NCBI GenBank assembly: GCA_902506565.1
Contig: LR732703.1
Coordinates: 2,280,125-2,344,124 of the forward strand
DNA from: Burkholderiales bacterium 8X
GTDB lineage: Bacteria; Pseudomonadota; Gammaproteobacteria; Burkholderiales; Burkholderiaceae_C
Reading direction: 5' to 3'
DNA length: 64,000 nucleotides
Shown: piece by piece, positions 55,908-64,000 of the stretch
How positions within the stretch are numbered: the first letter of the stretch is position 1
Layout: each line of letters begins with the position of its first letter
Notes under the pieces: model-generated
What the model saw: only the letters and a program-made list of their open reading frames with translations
Told to the model about the DNA's origin: nothing
Databases searched by the model: none
Translations under genes and position numbers: made by a program

Positions 55908-56464
55908 CAGCGTGTCTTCTTCCGCTTGGCGGCGCAGGCCGCCGCCGTCTCGCGCCACGCCTGAAAAAGCCCCGAATCAACTCGTAGACGAGGTCTGCGA
56001 ATCTCCAGGTGAAGCGACGCCGAGTGCATGCGTCAAAGTGTCGCAGAACGTTACGTAAAGTATGCGTGCATATCTCACGCACCTAAACCTTAAGGCTACA
56101 TAGGCAGCACGATCTGCTATGGATGAGTTAGTTCGGGGACACGCCGCGGCAGGCTGGCGCAAGGTCTTGCTACTGAAGAACTCGCGGCCGGGGCCGTACC
56201 ACGATGCCTGACGACTTCCTGCGCTGCAGGGCAGCTTGCATGACCGCGACATCTTGGCGAAGCGATGGCAGGTGCGGTGCCTTGGTTGCAGACGACGTTC
56301 CCTGCGCGGCGGGAGTGCGTGGCAACGCTTGCTGAGTGGGCTGCTGGTCGACGCGACGGTGGTGCTTGGGATCTTCCATGCACAGGACATGGCAAGTTGC
56401 GTGCCCGCTGCGGGTTCTATCAACCGCCGCAAGCGACACCGCGAAGGCGTAAATGCTCCAGACG
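55908..56464. other. Long intergenic region upstream of the kinase operon
   Basis: About 560 bases with no convincing gene. A 60-base AT-rich patch at 56041-56100 contains the palindrome TTACGTAA (56051-56058) and an inverted repeat TGCGTG/CACGCA (56063-56081, 7-base spacer); this is the likely promoter/operator region for the leftward kinase gene, giving a leader of about 140 bases. A 69-codon minus-strand frame (56170-56379, starting MEDPKHHRRVDQQ) lacks a ribosome site and is doubtful. Confidence 0.5.
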
Positions 56465-56465
56465 C

Positions 56466-56489
56466 AAAAAAGCCCCGACAAGCGGGGCT
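56466..56489 (-). terminator. Intrinsic terminator after tRNA-Ser
   Basis: On the minus strand AGCCCCG, short loop, CGGGGCT, then a run of T (complement of the A tract at 56466-56471). It lies 47 bases beyond the tRNA-Ser CCA end and closes the cysS-to-tRNA-Ser transcription unit. Confidence 0.85.
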
Positions 56490-56535
56490 TTCCTGGGCTT
56501 TTCGATGCGCCGTGAAGCGACCTGAAAGCACTGTC

Positions 56536-56628
56536 TGGCGGAAACGGAGGGATTCGAACCCTCGATGAGGCTCTACACCCCATACTCCCTTAGCAGGGGA
56601 GCACCTTCGGCCACTCGGTCACGTTTCC
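56536..56628 (-). tRNA. tRNA-Ser (GCU)
   Basis: Minus-strand class II tRNA starting GGAAACGTGACCGAGTGG, anticodon GCT in CTCCCCTGCTAAGGGAG, long variable arm, T arm GGTTCGAATCC, acceptor GGAAACG/CGTTTCC and encoded CCA. It starts 21 bases after the lysC stop. Confidence 0.96.
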
Positions 56629-56649
56629 AGAAAGCCGAGATTATGCCAG

Positions 56650-57918
56650 CTAGGCGGCCGTCTGATCCAGATCGAAGGCCTTGTGCAGCGCTCGCACGGC
56701 GAGTTCCATGTACTTCTCGTCGATCACGACCGAGGTCTTGATCTCGCTGGTCGAGATCATCTGGATGTTGATGCCCTCCTCGCTCAGCACGCGGAACATC
56801 TTGCTGGCCACGCCGACATGGCTTCGCATGCCGATGCCGACGATGCTGACCTTGCAGATCTTGGTGTCGCCCACGATCTCGGCGGCACCGAGCGTCGGCA
56901 GCACCTTGGCCTTGAGCAGGTCGACCGCACGGGCGTAGTCGTTGCGATGCACCGTGAAGCTGAAGTCGGTGCGGCCATCCTTGCTCAGGTTCTGGATGAT
57001 GACGTCGACCTCGATGTTCGCGTCGGCGATGGCGCCCAGGATGTGGTACGCGATGCCCGGCTTGTCGGGCACGCCCAGCACCGAGATCTTGGCCTCGTCC
57101 TTGTTGAAGGCAATGCCGGATACGACGGCTTGTTCCATGTTCTCGTCTTCCTCGAAAGTGATCAGCGTGCCCGAACGGGCTTCTTCGTCGATGTCGATGT
57201 CCCAGGGCGTGAAGCTCGACAGCACGCGCAGCGGCACCTTGTACTTGCCGGCAAATTCGACCGAGCGAATCTGCAGCACCTTGGAGCCGAGGCTCGCCAT
57301 CTCGAGCATTTCCTCGAAGCTCACCGTGCCCAGGCGCCGGGCGTCGGGTTCGACCCGGGGGTCGGTGGTGTAGACGCCGTCGACGTCGGTGTAGATCAGG
57401 CACTCGTTGGCCTTCAGCGCCGCGGCGATCGCGACGGCCGAGGTGTCGCTGCCTCCGCGGCCGAGCGTGGTGATGTTGCCGGCTTCGTCGACACCCTGGA
57501 AGCCGGTGATGACGACCACCCTGCCGGCGTCGAGGTCGGCCCGCACGCGGACATCGTCGATGCTTTCGATGCGGGCCTTGGTGAAGGCGCTGTCGGTCCG
57601 GACCTGCACCTGCCACCCGGCATAGCTCACCGCCTCCATGCCCTCGGCCTGCAGCGCGATGGCCAGCAAGGCCGACGACGCCTGCTCGCCGGTCGAGGCC
57701 AGCATGTCGAGTTCGCGGTGGTGGCTGTCGCCGGGTTGGCTCGGTGCCAGTTCCTTGGCGAGGCCCAGCAGGCGATTGGTCTCGCCGCTCATGGCACTCG
57801 GAACCACCACCATCTGGTGGCCGGCTCGCGCCCACTTGGCCACGCGCTTGGCGACATTCCGGATGCGCTCGGTCGAGCCCATCGACGTGCCGCCGTATTT
57901 ATGAACGATCAATGCCAT
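56650..57918 (-). CDS. lysC: Aspartate kinase
   Basis: Phosphorylates L-aspartate, the first step to lysine, threonine, methionine and diaminopimelate. 422 residues. N-terminal kinase motif VHKYGGTSMGSTERI, then TLGRGGSDTSAVAIAAAL and YTDVDGVYTTDPR; two C-terminal ACT domains (from about 270: KISVLGVPDKPGIAYHI and CKVSIVGIGMRSHVGVASKMF) point to feedback inhibition by lysine and/or threonine. In this length class an internal start usually yields a separate beta subunit. Last protein gene of the leftward block, 84 bases after tilS. Confidence 0.97.
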   Translation of the reverse strand: MALIVHKYGGTSMGSTERIRNVAKRVAKWARAGHQMVVVPSAMSGETNRLLGLAKELAPSQPGDSHHRELDMLASTGEQASSALLAIALQAEGMEAVSYAGWQVQVRTDSAFTKARIESIDDVRVRADLDAGRVVVITGFQGVDEAGNITTLGRGGSDTSAVAIAAALKANECLIYTDVDGVYTTDPRVEPDARRLGTVSFEEMLEMASLGSKVLQIRSVEFAGKYKVPLRVLSSFTPWDIDIDEEARSGTLITFEEDENMEQAVVSGIAFNKDEAKISVLGVPDKPGIAYHILGAIADANIEVDVIIQNLSKDGRTDFSFTVHRNDYARAVDLLKAKVLPTLGAAEIVGDTKICKVSIVGIGMRSHVGVASKMFRVLSEEGINIQMISTSEIKTSVVIDEKYMELAVRALHKAFDLDQTAA

Positions 57919-58002
57919 CGGTGAAATGAAAGAGAAGATGCGGACGCCGCCGGTGGCATCCGTTGGCCACGGGTCGCCTGCCGAACGGAGGTCCGTGGCG
58001 GG

Positions 58003-58950
58003 CTACGGGGGCCGCGAATTGTACCAACCGAGGTGGTCGCCCTCTCGCTCGACGAAGCCGCTCGCGACCTTCAGGCGGATGCGATGCCCCCGCGTCGCGC
58101 AGGCCTCGAGCTGGTCGTTCAGCTCGGCCAGCTGGGCTTCGCTCGGCACCGCGTCATGCGCCTGACGAAGCCAGCTGCGCAAAGCATTGGCACGCCGCTC
58201 GCGGGACAAGGCCCGCAGTCCGCCGATGCTGGGCGGAACACCGGTCGACTGCAGGTCGACCGCGGCCAGTTCGTTCAGCAGCATCGACGCCCGCTTCGCA
58301 TTGCGGGCCGAGCGGGCGAAGGTTTCCCGGAACTGCGGCAGCGCTTCGGCCAGCGCCGGAAGAACCTGCAACCGGATTCGGTTGCGGGTGAAGCGCGGGT
58401 CGGAATTGCTCGGATCCTCGATATGCGGCGTGCCGGTCGCAAGCACCCAATCCCGGAGCGATGCTGCCGGCAGGTCGAGCAGCGGCCGGTGGAAATCGAC
58501 GCCGTGTCGTTGCATCTGCCGCGGCATGCCGGCAAGCCCGTCCGGTCCCGCGCCCCGGCCGAGCGCGATCAGCAAGGTCTCGACCTGGTCGTCGGCATGC
58601 TGGGCCAGCAGCACGTGCTGCAGCCGGTGTTCGGCCGCGAGCGCGGCCAGCGTTCGGTAGCGCGCACGGCGGGCTGCATCCTCGGGGCTCTCGCCGAGGG
58701 CGTGACGCGCATCGACCCGCCCGACGTGCAATGAAACGCCCAGCGCACGGCAAACGTCTTCGCAATGGCGCACGAAGTCGTCTGCAGATGCCTGCAGGCC
58801 ATGATGGACGTGCAGGGCCTGCACCCGACCCGGCCAGAGTTGAACCGCTGCATGGAGCAAGGCGGTCGAATCGACACCGCCGCTGAATGCCACGCCCACC
58901 GGCAGCGGCGCTGCCCACGAAGCGAGCAGCGGTACCGCCGGGTTGAGCAT
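58003..58950 (-). CDS. tilS: tRNA(Ile)-lysidine synthase
   Basis: Modifies C34 of tRNA-Ile(CAU) to lysidine so that it reads AUA. The PP-loop SGGVDSTALLHA is at residues 23-34, and HHGLQASADDFVRHCE and AQHADDQVETLLIALGRGAG match the N-terminal catalytic domain. At 315 residues it is shorter than E. coli TilS (about 430): the C-terminal tRNA-acceptor domains are reduced to about 90 residues, a form seen in Burkholderiales. Forty-three bases after accA. Confidence 0.94.
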   Translation of the reverse strand: MLNPAVPLLASWAAPLPVGVAFSGGVDSTALLHAAVQLWPGRVQALHVHHGLQASADDFVRHCEDVCRALGVSLHVGRVDARHALGESPEDAARRARYRTLAALAAEHRLQHVLLAQHADDQVETLLIALGRGAGPDGLAGMPRQMQRHGVDFHRPLLDLPAASLRDWVLATGTPHIEDPSNSDPRFTRNRIRLQVLPALAEALPQFRETFARSARNAKRASMLLNELAAVDLQSTGVPPSIGGLRALSRERRANALRSWLRQAHDAVPSEAQLAELNDQLEACATRGHRIRLKVASGFVEREGDHLGWYNSRPP

Positions 58951-58993
58951 GGTGGACGAATGAAGCCCGAACCCGGCTCAGCGCCGGACCCGG

Positions 58994-59974
58994 CTACTTG
59001 CCGGCGTCGGCCTTGGTGTCGGCAAAGCGGCCATAGCCTTGCAGACGCTCGTAGCGACGGTCGAGCAGCTCCTTGGGGCGCAGGTCATTGACCTGGCGGA
59101 AGGCGTCGTTCAGTGCGCGCTTCAGGAAGGCCGCCATCTGGCGGTGATCCCGGTGGGCGCCACCGACCGGTTCGTTGACGATCTTGTCGACCAGGCCGAG
59201 TGCCTTCAGCCGATGCGCCGTGATGCCCAAGGCATCGGCCGCTTCCTGCGCCTTGTCGCTGGTTTTCCAAAGGATCGAGGCGCAACCTTCGGGACTGATG
59301 ACCGAGTACACCGAATACTGCAGCATCAGCACCTGGTCGCCGACCGAAATCGCCAGCGCACCACCCGAGCCGCCTTCGCCGATGATCGTGACGATGATCG
59401 GCACCTCGAGCTGCGCCATCTCGAAGATGTTGCGCCCGATGGCTTCGGATTGGCCGCGTTCCTCGGCATCGATGCCGGGATAGGCGCCGGGCGTGTCGAC
59501 GAAGGTGAAGACCGGGAGCTTGAACTTCTCGGCGGTCTTCATGAGCCGCAGCGCCTTGCGATAGCCCTCCGGCTTGCTCATGCCGAAATTGCGCGCGGTG
59601 CGCTCCTTGGTATCGCGGCCTTTCTGGTGGCCGAGCACCATGCACGGAACGCCGTTGAAGCGTGCCAGGCCGCCCACGATCGACAGGTCGTCCGAGAAAT
59701 GGCGATCGCCATGCAGCTCGACGAAGTCGGTGAAGATCTCGTTGACGTAGTCGAGCGTGTACGGGCGTTCCGGATGCCGGGCGATCTTGGTGATCTGCCA
59801 CGGCGACAGTTCGCTGTAGATTTCCTTGGTGAGCTGAAGGCTCTTCTTGCCGAGCTGGTCGATCTCTTCGGAGATGTCGACCGCAGACTCGGTCTGCACG
59901 TATCTCAGTTCTTCGATCTTGGATTCGAGTTCGGCAACCGGTTGTTCGAAGTCGAGGAAGGTTCGTTTCGCCAA
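58994..59974 (-). CDS. accA: Acetyl-CoA carboxylase carboxyltransferase subunit alpha
   Basis: With AccD transfers CO2 from biotin carboxyl carrier to acetyl-CoA, committing carbon to fatty acids. 326 residues. The N-terminal [23 protein letters not shown] helix, [37 protein letters not shown] and [11 protein letters not shown] are family signatures. Strongly embedded in the cysS-glycosylase-accA-tilS-lysC block (15 and 43-base gaps). Confidence 0.98.
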   Translation of the reverse strand: MAKRTFLDFEQPVAELESKIEELRYVQTESAVDISEEIDQLGKKSLQLTKEIYSELSPWQITKIARHPERPYTLDYVNEIFTDFVELHGDRHFSDDLSIVGGLARFNGVPCMVLGHQKGRDTKERTARNFGMSKPEGYRKALRLMKTAEKFKLPVFTFVDTPGAYPGIDAEERGQSEAIGRNIFEMAQLEVPIIVTIIGEGGSGGALAISVGDQVLMLQYSVYSVISPEGCASILWKTSDKAQEAADALGITAHRLKALGLVDKIVNEPVGGAHRDHRQMAAFLKRALNDAFRQVNDLRPKELLDRRYERLQGYGRFADTKADAGK

Positions 59975-59989
59975 CGTCTTCTCCTGTTG

Positions 59990-60643
59990 TCAGTATGCGA
60001 CCGGGACCGGGTCGAGCGATCGCCAAATATACCAAGTCGCGACGCTGCAGAAAGGTGCCCATGCGACCGCCACTTCGCGGGCGTCGCTGCGGCTCACCGG
60101 GTCGCCCGAAAAATAGCTGAGGCTGATGCCGTTGATGAGTCCGACGTCGTCCAGCGGCAGGACGTTGGGGCGCATCAGGTGGAAGATGAGGAACATCTCG
60201 GCGGTCCAGCGGCCGATGCCGCGGATCGCAACCAGCTCCGCGATGATCATCTCGTCCGACATGTCCTTCCAGGCGTCGACATGCACCGCGCCCGAGTCGA
60301 AATGCAAGGCCAGGTCGACCAGGTACTCGACCTTCCGCGCGGACAGGCCGGCCGCCCGCATGTCGTCGACCTTGAGGCGCAGGACATTGGCCGGGGTGAT
60401 GCTCCTCGGGAGCGCCGCGAAGCGATCCCAGACGGCCTGCGCCGCCTTCACCGAGATCTGCTGCCCCACGATGCTGCGCGCCAAGGTTGTGAACGCATCA
60501 CCCCGCGATTCGAGGCAGGCATCGCCGAACTTCGGGATCAGCCGGCGCATCACCCGGTCCTTCTTGGCCAGGTGCTTGCAAGCCTCTTCCCAATAGTCGG
60601 GCGTGAAGATCTCGACGGCAGGCTTCTTCTTGGCGGGCGGCAT
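59990..60643 (-). CDS. DNA-3-methyladenine glycosylase II-type (HhH-GPD)
   Basis: Removes alkylated bases such as 3-methyladenine in base-excision repair. 217 residues with the HhH-GPD core: IVGQQISVKAAQAVWDRF, hairpin LVAIRGIGRWTAEMFLIF and catalytic Asp in VLPLDDVGL. It lacks the Fe-S Cys loop of endonuclease III and the N-terminal domain of E. coli AlkA. The C-terminus AVAWAPFCSVATWYIWRSLDP is typical of the short AlkA-like form. Between cysS (21-base gap) and accA (15-base gap). Confidence 0.93.
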   Translation of the reverse strand: MPPAKKKPAVEIFTPDYWEEACKHLAKKDRVMRRLIPKFGDACLESRGDAFTTLARSIVGQQISVKAAQAVWDRFAALPRSITPANVLRLKVDDMRAAGLSARKVEYLVDLALHFDSGAVHVDAWKDMSDEMIIAELVAIRGIGRWTAEMFLIFHLMRPNVLPLDDVGLINGISLSYFSGDPVSRSDAREVAVAWAPFCSVATWYIWRSLDPVPVAY

Positions 60644-60664
60644 GTTCTCGTTCTCTCGATGTCT

Positions 60665-62044
60665 TCAGTGCGCGGCGGCCCAGGTGGTACCCGAGGCCGA
60701 GTCCTTGAGCACGATGCCTTGCGCCAGCAAGGCCTGGCGAATGCGATCGGCCTCCGCAAAATCCTTGCGTGCCTTGGCCTCCGCACGCGAGGCGATCTGG
60801 GCCAGGATCGAAGCCTCGTCCAGCGTGGCGCCGGCTCGAAGGAAGGCTTCCGGATCGCCTTGCAACAGCCCGATGCAGCCGCCCAGGGCCCGAAGCAGAC
60901 CCGACGTTTCGGCAGAGCCTGTGCGATTCACTTCTCCGGCCAGCTCGAACAGCACCGAGACCGCTTCGGGCGTGCCGAAGTCCTCGTCCATCGCGGCCTT
61001 GAAGCGGGCTGCATGCGGCTGGGTCCAGTCGATCTGCACCGGGCCCGCAGGCGGCACCGACTGCAGCGCCGTGTAGAGCCGCTTCAGGGACGATCTCGCA
61101 TCGCCAAGATGTACGTCGCTGTAGTTGAGCGGGCTGCGGTAATGCGCCCGGGCCACGAAGAAGCGAATGGTCTCCGCGTCGAACTTCTTGAGCACGTCGC
61201 GGATCAGGAAGAAGTTGCCGAGGCTCTTCGACATCTTCTCGTCGTCGATGTTGATGAAGCCGTTGTGCATCCAGATGCGCGCGAGCGGCTGGCCGCTGGC
61301 GCCCTCGCTTTGCGCGATCTCGTTCTCGTGATGCGGAAACTGGAGGTCGGCGCCGCCGCCATGGATGTCCAGGGTTTCGCCGAGGAGTTCGCAGGCCATC
61401 GCCGAGCATTCGATGTGCCAGCCGGGTCGACCCGGCCCGAAGTCGCTCGCCCACTTGACCTCTGCCGGCTCATCGGCCTTGGCGCTTTTCCAGAGCACCG
61501 GATCGAGCGGATCGTCCTTGCCGCCCAACACGGCCACGCGTTCGCCGGCATGAAGTTCGTCGATGGTCTTGCCGCTCAACTTGCCGTAGCCCGGAAACTT
61601 GCGAACCGCAAAGTTGACGTCGCCATTGGCCGCGCGGTAGGCGAGGCCCTTGCGTTCGAGCTGGCCGATCATGGAGAGCATCTGGGGAATGAAGTCGGTC
61701 GCACGGGGCTCGTGTGTAGGCCGTTCGATGCCGAGCGCGTCGGCGTCCTCGTGCAGCGCGTCGATCATGCGATCGGTGAGGTCGCGAATGCCCTCCCCGT
61801 TCTCGACCGCCCGGCGGATGATCTTGTCGTCGATGTCGGTGATGTTGCGCACGTACTCGACCTCGAAGCCCGACTGCCGCAGCCAGCGCTGCACGATGTC
61901 GAAGGCGATCATCGAGCGCGCGTGCCCGAGATGGCAGAAGTCGTAGACGGTCATGCCGCAGACGTACATGCGGACGTGGCCCGGCAGCAGCGGCGAAAAC
62001 TCTTCCAGCTCACGAGCAAGCGTGTTGTAGATGCGAAGGCTCAT
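60665..62044 (-). CDS. cysS: Cysteinyl-tRNA synthetase
   Basis: Charges tRNA-Cys. 459 residues. Class I signatures HLGH (in [10 protein letters not shown]) and KMSKS (in [12 protein letters not shown]). Zinc ligands expected at [18 protein letters not shown] and FPHHENE. ATG at 62044; upstream codons to 62197 run into the divergent promoter region. Head gene of the leftward block ending at tRNA-Ser. Divergent from the TPR gene with about 190 bp between starts. Confidence 0.98.
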   Translation of the reverse strand: MSLRIYNTLARELEEFSPLLPGHVRMYVCGMTVYDFCHLGHARSMIAFDIVQRWLRQSGFEVEYVRNITDIDDKIIRRAVENGEGIRDLTDRMIDALHEDADALGIERPTHEPRATDFIPQMLSMIGQLERKGLAYRAANGDVNFAVRKFPGYGKLSGKTIDELHAGERVAVLGGKDDPLDPVLWKSAKADEPAEVKWASDFGPGRPGWHIECSAMACELLGETLDIHGGGADLQFPHHENEIAQSEGASGQPLARIWMHNGFINIDDEKMSKSLGNFFLIRDVLKKFDAETIRFFVARAHYRSPLNYSDVHLGDARSSLKRLYTALQSVPPAGPVQIDWTQPHAARFKAAMDEDFGTPEAVSVLFELAGEVNRTGSAETSGLLRALGGCIGLLQGDPEAFLRAGATLDEASILAQIASRAEAKARKDFAEADRIRQALLAQGIVLKDSASGTTWAAAH

Positions 62045-62236
62045 GAGATGCGGAAAGCGTCGCTCCAGGCTGTTGGCGAACAGCTGGCGACCGTCATTGT
62101 TCAGGTGGTGGAAGCGATGTCGGCAAAGGGTTCGAGAAGGCCCCTCGGCTACAATCCGCGCCAGTATAAACGGCCGCTCCCGGGTGAGAACCCGCAACTT
62201 TCGAGGCCCGTCTTCTTCCCCTTTTCAAGAGGCTCC

Positions 62237-62836
62237 ATGAAGCACGCCGCTGTGACCCGTACCCCGATCCGTTCGTCTTCCATGGTCCTCCGATCGCTCG
62301 CAGCAGCAGCCTTCCTCCTCGTGATCGCCCCGGTCCACGCGGACGAATACGGCGACGTCAATACCCTTTTGCGCCAGGGCAAGGCCGACGAGGCGCTGGT
62401 CAAGGCAGATGCCTACATTGCAGGCAAGCCACGCGATCCGCAGATGCGCTTCTTGCGCGGTGTGATCCTCACCGAACAAGGCAAGCAGTCGGACGCGACG
62501 GCCGTCTTCACCCAGCTCACGCAAGACTTCCCCGAGTTGCCGGAGCCCTACAACAACCTGGCCGCGCTCTATGCCAGCCAGAGCCAGTTCGACAAGGCCC
62601 GCGCCGCGCTCGAAATGGCCATCAAGCTCAACCCCAACTACGCCACCGCCCACGAGAACCTGGGCGACGTGTATGCCCGACTCGCCGCGCAGTCCTATGG
62701 CCGCACGGTGCAACTCGAGGCGGGCAACACCACCGTCGCGCCCAAGATCGCCTTGATCCGGCAGATCTTCAACAGCCCGGGCGACGCGAGCCTCGCGCCG
62801 GCGCAATCGGGCAATCGGCGCCGGGTCGGCAAGTAG
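62237..62836 (+). CDS. Exported tetratricopeptide-repeat protein
   Basis: 199 residues. Signal peptide (SMVLRSLAAAAFLLVIAPVHA) with cleavage before DEYGDV, then about three TPR units: AEALVKADAYIAGKP-like, GVILTEQGKQSDATAVFTQL, and NLAALYASQSQFDKARAALEMAIKLNPNYATAHENLGDVYARLAA. Periplasmic scaffold, partner unknown. GAGG lies five bases before the ATG. It is commonly found upstream of the two cyclophilin genes in this group, from memory. Confidence 0.88.
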   Translation: MKHAAVTRTPIRSSSMVLRSLAAAAFLLVIAPVHADEYGDVNTLLRQGKADEALVKADAYIAGKPRDPQMRFLRGVILTEQGKQSDATAVFTQLTQDFPELPEPYNNLAALYASQSQFDKARAALEMAIKLNPNYATAHENLGDVYARLAAQSYGRTVQLEAGNTTVAPKIALIRQIFNSPGDASLAPAQSGNRRRVGK

Positions 62837-62900
62837 CCGCACGCCGCTCGAAGGCTGCGCCGCCAGCCTTTCACCATCGTTCGCATCAAGGGAGATTCCA

Positions 62901-63488
62901 ATGAAGATTCACGCCATCTCGCGCCGCGCCGGGCTTCTCGCCACGGTCGCCGCATTCGCGGTATTCACCATGGGCACGGCAGCAGCGCAACCCGCGCAGC
63001 GCGTCAAGCTCGACACCTCGGCCGGCGACATCGTGATCGAACTCGCCCCCGACAAGGCGCCCAAGTCGGTGCAGAACTTCCTGCAATACGTAAAGGACAA
63101 GCACTACGACGGCACGGTCTTCCACCGCGTCATCAACGGCTTCATGATCCAGGGCGGCGGTTTCACGCCCGACCTGCAACAAAAGCCGACCCGCTCGCCC
63201 ATTCCGCTTGAAGCAGGCAACGGCCTCAAGAACAACAAGTACACGGTCGCCATGGCGCGCACCGGCAATCCGAATTCGGCCACTTCGCAGTTCTTCATCA
63301 ACGTCCAGGACAACCCGCGCCTCAATGCGCCCGAACCCGACGGCTACGGCTACGCGGTGTTCGGCAAGGTGGTCGCCGGCACCGAGGTGGTCGACAAAAT
63401 CCGCGCGGTGCGCACGGGCATGAAGAACGGCATGGGCGACGTGCCGCTCGAAGCCGTCACCATCCGATCTGCCACCCTGGTCAAGTAA
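62901..63488 (+). CDS. ppiA: Periplasmic peptidyl-prolyl cis-trans isomerase (cyclophilin)
   Basis: 195 residues. Signal peptide ending GTAAAQ, then cyclophilin domain: [46 protein letters not shown] (active-site Arg in FHR), and [12 protein letters not shown]. Isomerises Xaa-Pro bonds in the periplasm. The GGGAG ribosome site is well placed. Followed by a 9-bp repeat (GGCCGCCGA twice) and then ppiB. Confidence 0.95.
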   Translation: MKIHAISRRAGLLATVAAFAVFTMGTAAAQPAQRVKLDTSAGDIVIELAPDKAPKSVQNFLQYVKDKHYDGTVFHRVINGFMIQGGGFTPDLQQKPTRSPIPLEAGNGLKNNKYTVAMARTGNPNSATSQFFINVQDNPRLNAPEPDGYGYAVFGKVVAGTEVVDKIRAVRTGMKNGMGDVPLEAVTIRSATLVK

Positions 63489-63547
63489 GGCCGCCGAGGC
63501 CGCCGAGGCCATTCGCATTTCGTCTCACACAACAAGGAGCCCTCTCA

Positions 63548-64000
63548 TGAGCAATTCCCAAGGCAAACCGCAAGTCGAACTCACGATCAAGGGCTACGGC
63601 GCGATCACGCTCGAACTCGATGCCGAGAAAGCACCCGATTCGGTCAAGAACTTCCTCGACTACGTGAACAAGGGCCACTACGACAACACCGTGTTCCACC
63701 GCGTCATTCCCGGCTTCATGGTGCAAGGCGGCGGCTTCGAGCCGGGCATGTCGCAGAAGGCGACCGGCGCCGGCGTCAAGAACGAAGCCAACAACGGTCT
63801 CAAGAACGACAACTACACGGTCGCCATGGCACGCACCAGCGATCCGCATTCGGCCACCGCGCAGTTCTTCATCAACGTCGCCGACAACGGCTTCCTGAAC
63901 CACACCGCACCCACCGCGCAAGGATGGGGCTACGCGGTCTTCGGCAAGGTCGTCGAGGGCAAGGAAGTGGTCGACCGGATCAAGGCCGTCAAGACCGGCC
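63548..64000 (+). CDS. ppiB: Cytoplasmic peptidyl-prolyl cis-trans isomerase B, 3' end outside window
   Basis: 151 residues visible, of about 165-175 expected. No signal peptide. Cyclophilin motifs [32 protein letters not shown] and [18 protein letters not shown]. Strong site AGGAG seven bases before ATG. The pair of exported and cytoplasmic cyclophilins is a recent-looking duplication: the two share most active-site residues. Confidence 0.96.

Noticed and set aside
56170..56379. 69-codon minus-strand ORF upstream of the kinase
   Set aside because: No ribosome site, no recognisable feature and odd Gln/Arg/Ser composition; likely chance in a long intergenic region.
59039..62836. A 1265-codon plus-strand open frame across accA, the glycosylase and cysS
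   Set aside because: It is antisense to three certain genes and only its last 199 codons are the TPR gene. Long antisense frames are expected from high-GC codon bias; the translated text is His/Asp/Arg-rich without domains.

Overview
The window is high-GC, gene-dense chromosome from a betaproteobacterium of the order Burkholderiales, most likely family Comamonadaceae (Variovorax/Acidovorax-like). Supporting this are the cysS-glycosylase-accA-tilS-lysC block, the trigger factor-clpP-clpX-lon chain, the squalene-forming hpnCDE set, a tctCBA/tctDE citrate-type transport system, and the overall codon usage. The species cannot be named from sequence alone.

Layout. 0-6.5 kb: two unrelated fumarases back to back (class II fumC, cut by the window edge, and an iron-sulphur class I enzyme), then glutamate racemase, a secreted hypothetical protein, a UMF1-type MFS carrier and a conserved acidic protein. 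6.5-13.3 kb: protein quality control read leftwards as tRNA-Leu, tig, clpP, clpX, lon, tRNA-Gly, tRNA-Cys, tRNA-Leu; lon has a near-perfect heat-shock (sigma-32) promoter and clpP a weaker one. 13.3-17.8 kb: an RND efflux adaptor and pump with a TetR-type operator in front. 17.8-21.0 kb: hpnC, hpnD, hpnE, which convert farnesyl diphosphate to squalene. 21-23.4 kb: HAD hydrolase, ferrochelatase and a DUF1993 protein. 23.4-30.8 kb: a branched-chain-amino-acid-type ABC importer with a terminal alpha/beta hydrolase, preceded by a PAS/AAA+ sigma-54 activator; a sigma-54 promoter and an enhancer-like palindrome lie between them. 31-37 kb: a complete RND system (outer-membrane factor, adaptor, pump).

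37.1-41.1 kb is an accessory stretch with visibly lower GC: a small secreted protein, two small proteins resembling CesT-type (type III secretion) chaperones, and a 793-residue protein with a Ser/Thr-rich N-terminus and hydrophobic segments. This is the best candidate here for an undescribed system: a chaperone/secreted-effector cassette away from any secretion apparatus. 41.2-43.3 kb: erythromycin-esterase family protein plus phosphoribosyltransferase. 43.4-48.8 kb: tripartite tricarboxylate transporter with its divergent two-component system. 48.8-50.9 kb: Hsp15, PPK2 and two small proteins. 50.9-56 kb: a second lower-GC unknown gene, a small unknown gene, an OmpA-type lipoprotein and a zinc-ribbon Ser/Thr kinase. 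56.5-62 kb: tRNA-Ser, lysC, tilS, accA, a DNA glycosylase and cysS, all leftwards. 62.2-64 kb: a TPR protein, periplasmic cyclophilin and the start of cytoplasmic ppiB (cut by the window end).

A genome-style feature is short in-frame tandem repeats, usually with 9-bp units, inside linkers or N-termini of several proteins (secreted protein at 3.6 kb, outer-membrane factor at 31.4 kb, phosphoribosyltransferase at 43.3 kb, kinase at 54.1-54.4 kb). No insertion sequence, phage gene, CRISPR array or rRNA was seen.
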